Source: Gemmatimonadota bacterium
Lineage (GTDB): Bacteria > Gemmatimonadota > Gemmatimonadetes > Gemmatimonadales > Gemmatimonadaceae
Assembly (NCBI GenBank): GCA_023249395.1
Contig: JAHFCS010000169.1
Location: 1 to 5,543 of the forward strand
DNA: 5,543 bases
Direction of reading: 5' to 3'
Positions 1-4,746 of the stretch are shown here, in pieces. The notes beneath the pieces were generated by a model. The model was not told the origin of the DNA and made no database searches. It saw nothing but the letters and a program-made list of their open reading frames with translations. Each line of letters opens with the position of its first letter. Position 1 is the stretch's first letter. The translations under genes and the position numbers were made by a program.

Positions 1-125
1 AGGGGATTTACCTGCGCGCCGACCAGGGAGTGCCGTACGGCTCCGTCGTCCGCGTTCTGGCTGTGATGCGAGCAAGCGGCATCTCGGACGTCGGCCTCGT
101 CGCCGAACCTGAGCAGGAGCGCTGA
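1..125 (+). CDS. tolR: ExbD/TolR-family biopolymer transport protein, C-terminal end only (partial)
   Basis: Only the last 40 codons are present, read from base 3 and ending at TGA 123-125; the gene starts before the window. The visible residues have the typical end of the ExbD/TolR periplasmic domain: an RADQGVPYGSVVRVLAVMR stretch (a strand with Ala-Asp, then the Tyr-Gly-x-Val-Val helix), then an SGISDVGLVAEP strand. In the family, TolR/ExbD is an inner-membrane protein with one N-terminal membrane helix. It forms the proton-driven stator with TolQ/ExbB and its periplasmic domain can contact peptidoglycan. The stop codon overlaps the start of the next gene by one base (TGATG), which implies coupled translation. 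The name TolR rather than ExbD comes from the tolB-pal genes downstream; the fragment itself cannot separate the two. The membrane helix and its essential Asp lie outside the window. Confidence 0.85.
   Translation, partial: GIYLRADQGVPYGSVVRVLAVMRASGISDVGLVAEPEQER
115..119 (+). promoter_or_regulatory. Ribosome binding site (AGGAG) for the TonB/TolA-type gene
   Basis: AGGAG lies inside the last codons of tolR with a 5-nt spacer to the ATG at 125. This supports that start even though it overlaps the upstream stop codon by one base. Confidence 0.7.
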
Positions 126-829
126 TGCGGACAGGGAAATCCCACGCGCATCTCGGTGGTCCCCTCGGAATGTCGGTGGCGCTTCACCTGTCGATGCTCG
201 CCCTCGTGATCTACGCTTTCCGCGACCGAGCTCCCGAGGCGCTGCCGCCGTTCTACAAGGTGGACATCGTCGCGGCACCGCCGGGCGAGCGTGCGATCGG
301 CGAAGTGACGCCCGAGCCCACGCCAGTGGTGAAGACGCCGGACGCTGCCCCGGTGGCGCCTCCGACACCGAAGGAGCGCGCAATTCCGCTCGCCAAGGCA
401 ATTCCGCAGAAATCCAAGGCGCGCTCTACACCGGTGCCGCCGACGACCAGGCCAGTGCCGAAAACTGCCGCGCCAAGAGCGGGTGGCGGACCCGAGGGTG
501 GCGCGGGCACCGACGTGGCGACCGTTCACATAGAAGGAATCGATTTCCCCTTCCCGGGGTATCTCAACAATATCGTCCGGCAAATCGCACTCAACTTCAA
601 GCCGAGTGATACCAATTCAGCGCTCCGCGCCGAAGTGATGTTCTTGATTTACCGTGACGGCTCGGTGAAGATCGTCCGCTTCGTTACGCGATCGGGATCC
701 TACGCATTCGACCTCGAAGCACAGGGTGCGATCGAATCGGCCGCCCCCAACTTCGGACATCTCCCTGACGGCTTCCGGGATGACGTGTTGCCCGTCGTCT
801 TCAGCTTCGATCCCCGCTTTCTCAGATGA
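125..829 (+). CDS. TonB/TolA-type energy transducer of the Tol-Pal system
   Basis: This 234-residue protein is expected to pass the force generated by TolQR to TolB/Pal at the outer membrane. Residues 1-13 are cytoplasmic and basic, and one membrane helix spans about 14-32. It contains Ser17 and His21, spaced as in the Ser-x3-His motif of the TonB membrane anchor (Ser16/His20 in E. coli) that couples to the proton channel. Residues 50-118 are a Pro/Ala/Lys-rich periplasmic spacer and 119-128 are Gly-rich. A TonB/TolA C-terminal domain follows at about 138-230, with PFPGYLNNIVRQI, then an EVMFLIYRDGSVKIVRFV hairpin and a SGSYAFDLEAQGAI helix. The length matches TonB (about 240) rather than E. 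coli TolA (about 420, with a long helical domain), but the position between tolR and tolB is that of tolA. The start has a good RBS. The end overlaps tolB by four bases. The family is clear; whether to call it TolA or TonB is open. Confidence 0.88.
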   Translation: MRTGKSHAHLGGPLGMSVALHLSMLALVIYAFRDRAPEALPPFYKVDIVAAPPGERAIGEVTPEPTPVVKTPDAAPVAPPTPKERAIPLAKAIPQKSKARSTPVPPTTRPVPKTAAPRAGGGPEGGAGTDVATVHIEGIDFPFPGYLNNIVRQIALNFKPSDTNSALRAEVMFLIYRDGSVKIVRFVTRSGSYAFDLEAQGAIESAAPNFGHLPDGFRDDVLPVVFSFDPRFLR

Positions 830-2445
830 ACCTCGACTTCTACCCTCTCGCGGCGTGCGTTTGTCTCGCCGTGCTCGTCGTAAGCACAAACGCCTGCGGA
901 CAGGATACCGCCTCGACAAGGCCAGGAGTGCGTCTCGGACTGAGCTATCCGCGAGGATCTGTCCCGCGAGTGATCGTGCTCCCGGTTGACACGACAGCGG
1001 GTGATTCGGTGAGAACGATTATCCAGCGTGACCTCGACTACAGCGATCGTGTCTCTCCGATTCCGCTCGACCCTTCGACCCTCATGGGAATTGCGCCTGC
1101 GCCGGGGCAGGATCCGAATTACGAGCTTTTCTCCAAGCTTGGGGCGGCCGCGATCGTTCAGGCCCGCCGGAACGCCACCGGACTCCGTGTGGCCCTTTAC
1201 GACGTGGGCGCCAAGAGACGTATCGAAATGCGCGACTTCCCTGTCGTCACCGTGCCTCCGGTGCGTGACGTGGCGATCCGCGACTCGATAACCGTCGAAG
1301 CGACATTGCGAGAGAAGACGTCGAGAGATTCGCTGGATCGCGTGCTCCGCACGAGAGCGGCGATCATGAGGCGTCCGCCAGTGAAGAAGGATCCGCGTCC
1401 GCGACGGTTCGTTGTACGTGATTCGCTTCGTCGCGATTCGGCGGCCGCCGCCTATGTGCGGCGGACTATCGGGCGGTGGGAGGAAGATCGCCGGGATTCG
1501 GTGGCGCACGCCACGGAGACGAAGGTGGCCACGCTCGTCAGGGCCGACTCGATGGCGCGGGTCGCCGCTGCGGATAACGAGCGGATGAGCATTCACCACG
1601 TGAGCGACGAGGTCGAGAGCTGGATCACCGGCAAGCGAGGGATCGCGGCCACACGGATCGCCTACGTCCACAATGGGATGATTCGGATCGTGGACAGCGA
1701 CGGAGAGAACGACAGGGCGGTGACGGGCCGCGGTACCGCGATGTCGCCGGCGTGGCATCCAAACGGGCGGCGACTTGTCTATTCGCGAATGACCAATGTC
1801 GGGACGCAGATAGAGCAGCTCGACCTCGAGACTGGGAATTCCAGAGCGATGAGCGGGACCGGTCTCAACATCACGCCGGTCTATTCGGCCGACGGGCGAA
1901 ACATCGTCTACTCCAACGGCGATGAATCGGGAACCGATCTGTTCATGGTGAGCGCCGATGGCTCACCGCCGGCGGAGCGACTGACATTCGGGATGGGGAG
2001 CGACAACAATTCGCCGACCTTCAGTCCGGATGGACGGCAGATTGCTTTCATCTCCGGCCGTTCGCGATTTCCCGAGGTCTACACGATGGACGCCGACGGC
2101 ACCAACATGCAGCTCCTGACGCCCTTTGTGCCGGGGGTGCGGACGTATCGGACCGCTCCGGATTGGTCGCCGGACGGCCGGACCGTCGCTTATGAGCAGC
2201 AAAATGGCGATTTTCAGGTATGGCTTATCACGCTTCGCGACAAGGAGTCGCGGCGTCTGACGAGCGAAGGGGAAAACGAAGGTCCGTCCTGGGCACCGGA
2301 CGGGCGCCACCTCGCGCTGTCTTCGACGCGCGGCGGCTCGAAACAGATCTGGGTGCTGGACACCGAGTCCGGCCGATTCCGTCAACTGACACGCAACGCC
2401 GGGGCACGACTCTCGGCGTGGTCCCCGATGTTGAACTCTCCGTGA
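826..2445 (+). CDS. tolB: TolB, periplasmic beta-propeller protein of the Tol-Pal system, with a large insertion
   Basis: TolB is a periplasmic adaptor that binds Pal through its propeller and the TolA-type transducer through its N-terminus. A hydrophobic export signal covers about residues 7-24; the mature start is unclear (after Ala23 or Gly25), and no Arg or Lys precedes the hydrophobic core. The N-terminal domain (about 33-139) ends in a VALYDVGAKRRIEMRDFPV strand. The family signature HHVSDEVESWITGKRGIAAT follows at about 257-276, then RIAYV. Propeller blades carry repeated PDG motifs: SPAWHPNGRRLVYS (307), TPVYSADGRNIVYS (350), SPTFSPDGRQIAFIS (396), APDWSPDGRTVAYE (444) and GPSWAPDGRHLALSS (486). 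The protein ends AWSPML, like E. coli AWSPYL. At 539 residues it is about 110 longer than E. coli TolB (430); the excess is an insertion at about 140-253. The ATG lies in an ATGA overlap with no evident Shine-Dalgarno. An in-frame stop at 781-783 and no other start codon before 826 fix the start. Confidence 0.96.
   Translation: MNLDFYPLAACVCLAVLVVSTNACGQDTASTRPGVRLGLSYPRGSVPRVIVLPVDTTAGDSVRTIIQRDLDYSDRVSPIPLDPSTLMGIAPAPGQDPNYELFSKLGAAAIVQARRNATGLRVALYDVGAKRRIEMRDFPVVTVPPVRDVAIRDSITVEATLREKTSRDSLDRVLRTRAAIMRRPPVKKDPRPRRFVVRDSLRRDSAAAAYVRRTIGRWEEDRRDSVAHATETKVATLVRADSMARVAAADNERMSIHHVSDEVESWITGKRGIAATRIAYVHNGMIRIVDSDGENDRAVTGRGTAMSPAWHPNGRRLVYSRMTNVGTQIEQLDLETGNSRAMSGTGLNITPVYSADGRNIVYSNGDESGTDLFMVSADGSPPAERLTFGMGSDNNSPTFSPDGRQIAFISGRSRFPEVYTMDADGTNMQLLTPFVPGVRTYRTAPDWSPDGRTVAYEQQNGDFQVWLITLRDKESRRLTSEGENEGPSWAPDGRHLALSSTRGGSKQIWVLDTESGRFRQLTRNAGARLSAWSPMLNSP
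1243..1584 (+). other. TolB insertion segment: Arg/Asp/Ser-rich, predicted helical linker (about residues 140-253)
   Basis: This in-frame part of tolB separates the N-terminal domain from the HxxSD signature, which lie close together in E. coli TolB. It is rich in Arg, Asp, Ala and Ser, poor in Gly and aromatics, and repeats an (R/A)DS step at residues 152, 168, 198, 203, 223 and 240, with helix-like stretches between. A Pro/Lys/Arg patch (RRPPVKKDPRPRR, 182-194) divides it in two. No known domain is recognised. Reading frame, GC level and codon style match the flanks, so it looks like an old lineage-specific expansion rather than a recent insertion. Confidence 0.75.
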
Positions 2446-3071
2446 TGTACCGCAGAATGCTCGATCCACTTCATAAAAGGCCAATGTCAATACTCGCACG
2501 CACTGCCACGGTAACCGTCGTATTCGCGCTCATTCTCGCCGGATGCCACAAGAAACCGTCCGAGCGTCCCGCGCCGCGGCGCATCAACGCTGACAGCCTT
2601 CTGCGCGAGCAGGCGAGGCTCGACTCGATTGCCCGCGCCGACGCCGCGAGAGCGGCCGCGGCGGCCGCCGCCGAAGCAGCGGCGAAGGCAGGCCCGCCGA
2701 CAGCTGCACCGGTCAGCCAGGTGGAGCGGGCGGCTCTTGCGGCGACGATCTTCTTCGACCTCGACGAGTCAGCGCTCACCGACGAGGCGCGGACCGCCGT
2801 CGAAGCGAAGGCGCCCGTGCTTCTCCGCCATCCCAACATGCGAATTCGAATAACAGGCCACACCGATTCGCAGGGCTCGGACGAATACAATCTCGCCCTC
2901 GGACTTCGACGCGCTGCCGAGACGAAGCGCTACCTCGCAGCGCTGGGGGTGGACGAAGCCCGAATGGAGATTGTGACAATGGGCGAGGAACGGCCGGCTG
3001 TTCAGGGTAATACACAGGAAGCCTACGCCCTCAACAGGCGGTGCGAGTTCGAGATCATCGAAGGAGGATGA
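2445..3071 (+). CDS. pal: Pal, peptidoglycan-associated outer-membrane lipoprotein
   Basis: Pal anchors the outer membrane to peptidoglycan and is the outer-membrane partner of TolB. Numbered from the ATG at 2445 (208 residues), a lipoprotein signal has its hydrophobic core at about 21-32 and lipobox LAGC with the lipidated Cys34; His35 at +2 does not suggest inner-membrane retention. An Asp-Ser and Ala-rich tether follows (48-84). The OmpA-like peptidoglycan-binding domain (about 98-206) has IFFDLDESALTDEA, then GHTDSQGSDEYN with Asp141, then LALGLRRA with Arg155/Arg156, and a final NRRCEFEI strand. The E. coli counterpart reads YNISLGERRA, nearly the same. Start choice: ATG 2445 overlaps the tolB stop (TGATG), like the tolR junction, but has no clear RBS and gives a 33-residue signal. 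ATG 2484 gives a more usual 20-residue signal and has AAAAGG only 3 nt upstream. The mature protein is the same either way. Cys200 near the end is unusual at a position normally filled by Val or Ala. Confidence 0.95.
   Translation: MYRRMLDPLHKRPMSILARTATVTVVFALILAGCHKKPSERPAPRRINADSLLREQARLDSIARADAARAAAAAAAEAAAKAGPPTAAPVSQVERAALAATIFFDLDESALTDEARTAVEAKAPVLLRHPNMRIRITGHTDSQGSDEYNLALGLRRAAETKRYLAALGVDEARMEIVTMGEERPAVQGNTQEAYALNRRCEFEIIEGG
3061..3067 (+). promoter_or_regulatory. Strong ribosome binding site (AAGGAGG) for cpoB, ahead of three consecutive ATG codons
   Basis: AAGGAGG is a full Shine-Dalgarno match inside the last codons of pal. Three in-frame ATGs follow at 3068, 3071 and 3074, with spacers of 0, 3 and 6 nt. 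Only the third has ordinary spacing, so it decides the start. It is the strongest ribosome binding site I see in the window. Confidence 0.8.
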
Positions 3072-3073
3072 TG

Positions 3074-3883
3074 ATGGGCGGTTGGAGAGCGGCGCGAGCC
3101 GCGGCGGGCGTGACCTTCGCTGCACTGGTGACTACTGCGTGCTTCGCGTCGAAGACGGATCTCGATCAGCTGCGCGATGAGGTCAATACAGTGCGAGCGG
3201 AGAATTCAGCCGCGGATTCCGCGCGCGCGATGCAGATGGCACAGATTCTCAGCGCGTTGCGGGCGGTCAACGATACGCTCGCTTCACTCAATGTTCGTGT
3301 CACGCGTGTCCGCTCGGAATCGCAGAGCGCCCTGCGCGACATCTCGAATCAGATTCTTCAGCTCCAGGAAGCATCGGGACAGAGCCAACAGCGTATTCAG
3401 GAGATGCGCGCTGCGTTTGAACAGCGCATGAGAGCAATGACTCCTCCGTCCCCGCCACCGGTGGCGAACGGCACCGCTCCTGACACGACTCGACCAGTGC
3501 AGGATGCGCCAGGTCCGAACGAGCTCTTCCAGATGGGACGCGACCAGCTCTCGAGAGGCGGTAACAGCGCGGCGCGAGCCGCGTTCGCGGATCTCCTGGC
3601 GCGTTATCCGGATTCGGAGCTCGCGCCCGATGCCCAGTTCTTCCTCGCCGAGGCCCTGGCCGGAGAAAAGAAGGCGGCAGCGGCGGACTCGGCGTATGCG
3701 ACGGTGGTGACGAAATATCCAACGTCGCTGCGAGCGCCGACCGCACTCTACAAGCGTGGCGTCGCGGCGCAGCGGGCGGGAAGAACGACCACCGCCAAGC
3801 GGACGTTCAACGATGTGATCCGGCTTTACCCGGAGTCGGACGAGGCCGCACTGGCGCGTGAGCGCCTGCGCGCGATGACATAG
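3074..3883 (+). CDS. cpoB: CpoB/YbgF-like coiled-coil and TPR protein, predicted lipoprotein
   Basis: In E. coli, CpoB (formerly YbgF) lies directly after pal and coordinates Tol-driven outer-membrane constriction with peptidoglycan synthesis at the septum. This 269-residue protein has the same plan. An N-terminal signal ends in VTTAC with Cys23 as a likely lipidation site. A heptad-like coiled coil spans about 27-120 (starting KTDLDQLRDEVNTV), where family members trimerise. A Pro/Ala/Thr linker follows (123-148). The last part holds three TPR-like repeats: about 148-179 (ELFQMGRDQLSRGGNSAARA, ending ARYPDS), 183-216 (QFFLAEALAGEKKAAAADS, ending TKYPTS) and 221-255 (PTALYKRGVAAQRAGRTTTA, ending RLYPES). 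E. coli CpoB is a soluble periplasmic protein, so the lipobox is a difference; Thr at -3 and -2 makes the box weaker than a classic Leu-x-Gly-Cys one. Start 3074 is chosen for its 6-nt spacing from the strong RBS; 3068 would give an ATGA overlap with pal and two more Met residues. Confidence 0.88.
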   Translation: MGGWRAARAAAGVTFAALVTTACFASKTDLDQLRDEVNTVRAENSAADSARAMQMAQILSALRAVNDTLASLNVRVTRVRSESQSALRDISNQILQLQEASGQSQQRIQEMRAAFEQRMRAMTPPSPPPVANGTAPDTTRPVQDAPGPNELFQMGRDQLSRGGNSAARAAFADLLARYPDSELAPDAQFFLAEALAGEKKAAAADSAYATVVTKYPTSLRAPTALYKRGVAAQRAGRTTTAKRTFNDVIRLYPESDEAALARERLRAMT

Positions 3884-3886
3884 GAG
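3882..3886 (+). promoter_or_regulatory. Probable ribosome binding site (AGGAG) for tatC
   Basis: AGGAG overlaps the cpoB stop codon (TAG 3881-3883) and lies 11 nt before the GTG at 3898. The spacing is long but usable. It favours the GTG start over the internal ATG at 3925, which has no good Shine-Dalgarno. Confidence 0.5.
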
Positions 3887-3897
3887 CACGATCGCCG

Positions 3898-4746
3898 GTG
3901 CCGCGCAAGGCCGCTGATACTGAGATGCCCTTCCTCGATCATCTCGAGGAGCTGAGGCATCGTCTTTTCTGGATCGTCGGCGCGGTCATCGTGGGCGTTG
4001 TCCTGTCGTTCGTGGTCCTTTCGCGCGGCGGAATAGATGTCGTGGCGATTCTCGCCCGTCCGATCGAGCCGTATCTGCGCGGACGCCAGCTCGTCTTTAC
4101 GCACCCGGGGACGTCGTTCTCGATCGTGTTGAACGCGTCGCTGATTCTCGGGATCCTCTTCGCCACTCCGGTGATCGGATACCAGCTCTGGGGATTCTTC
4201 GCTCCGGCACTTCACGCGCACGAGAAGCGGATCATCGTCCCGGTTCTCTTCGGCATGATATTCCTGTTCCTGTCCGGCGTGACGCTGTGCTACTTCGTCG
4301 TGATGCCGTTCACGCTGAAGTTTTTCATGGGCTTCGAGTCGTCGGCGCTGACACCGATGATCGAGGCCACCCAGTACTTCGGCTTTGCATTCAGCATGAT
4401 GCTGGCGTTCGGCCTCGCATTCGAGCTGCCGATCGCGATCCTGCTGCTTTCGGCTCTCGGAATCATCCAGCCGAAGTTCCTGACAAGGTACCGCCGCCAC
4501 GCGATTGTGGTAACGGTCATCGTCGCGGCATTCATCACTCCCGACGCGAGCCCGACAACTCTATTCGCGCTCTCGGTTCCGCTGTATCTGCTCTTTGAGC
4601 TGGGCGTAGCACTGTCCTTCATGGTGACGCGACGCAGGCGGGCGCGAAACGAAGCGGCCGCGCTGGAGGAGCGCCTGCGGGAGCAGGCGGATGCACCCGC
4701 GGAGGCGATCCGTCGGGAGCCGAGGAGACTGGGAGCGAACGCATGA
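3898..4746 (+). CDS. tatC: TatC, twin-arginine protein translocase subunit
   Basis: TatC is the polytopic inner-membrane receptor that recognises twin-arginine signal peptides and recruits TatA to export folded proteins. Six membrane helices are visible at about 23-41, 75-97, 112-134, 159-185, 200-216 and 222-241. Family residues are present: FLDHLEELRHRL at 12-23, with Glu18 and Arg20 equivalent to E. coli Glu15 and Arg17; GYQLWGFFAPALHAHEKR at 94-111, with Glu109 equivalent to Glu103; AFGLAFELP with Glu176, equivalent to Glu170; and FITPD (212-216). The length of 282 exceeds E. coli TatC (258) mostly because of a charged Arg/Glu-rich C-terminal tail (about 245-282). A GTG start at 3898 is used; the ATG at 3925 (residue 10) is a real alternative and would still keep the whole HLEELR motif. 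No tatA or tatB is visible here. The gene lies 14 nt after cpoB and overlaps the next gene by four bases. Confidence 0.97.
   Translation: MPRKAADTEMPFLDHLEELRHRLFWIVGAVIVGVVLSFVVLSRGGIDVVAILARPIEPYLRGRQLVFTHPGTSFSIVLNASLILGILFATPVIGYQLWGFFAPALHAHEKRIIVPVLFGMIFLFLSGVTLCYFVVMPFTLKFFMGFESSALTPMIEATQYFGFAFSMMLAFGLAFELPIAILLLSALGIIQPKFLTRYRRHAIVVTVIVAAFITPDASPTTLFALSVPLYLLFELGVALSFMVTRRRRARNEAAALEERLREQADAPAEAIRREPRRLGANA
4731..4735 (+). promoter_or_regulatory. Ribosome binding site (GGGAG) for the lptD-like gene
   Basis: GGGAG lies in the tatC 3' end with a 7-nt spacer to the ATG at 4743. With the ATGA overlap it supports that start. Confidence 0.6.

Noticed and set aside
8..583. Antisense open frame of 191 codons opposite tolR and the transducer
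   Set aside because: The composition is a reverse-strand shadow (Arg-rich, no domain), and the + strand genes here are clear.
895..900. TolB as a lipoprotein at Cys24
   Set aside because: The sequence before it is TNA; Asn at -2 and Thr at -3 fit a lipobox poorly, and TolB is normally a soluble periplasmic protein.
1243..1584. TolB insertion as a mobile element, intein or recent foreign insert
   Set aside because: There are no inverted or direct flanking repeats, no intein motifs, the frame is kept, and base use matches the flanks.
700..1758. Long antisense open frame of 352 codons opposite the transducer end and tolB
   Set aside because: It is Arg/His-rich with no recognisable fold, and runs opposite a well-supported tolB. 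Such frames are common opposite GC-rich genes.
2220..2444. Upstream extension of the pal frame inside tolB
   Set aside because: It would overlap tolB by over 200 bases and place about 75 Arg-rich residues before the lipoprotein signal. The lipobox requires a start at 2445 or later.
3041..3067. Earlier ATG for cpoB at 3041
   Set aside because: It would overlap pal by 31 bases and add a basic stretch; the strong RBS lies downstream of it.
3884..3897. Promoter or terminator in the only intergenic gap
   Set aside because: The 14 nt hold no stem-loop with a T run and are too short for a complete promoter; any promoter would have to lie inside cpoB, where I see no clear -35/-10 pair.
3826..4500. 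Antisense open frame of 224 codons, very rich in Glu, Arg and His, opposite tatC
   Set aside because: It mirrors the hydrophobic codons of the TatC membrane helices; no independent support.
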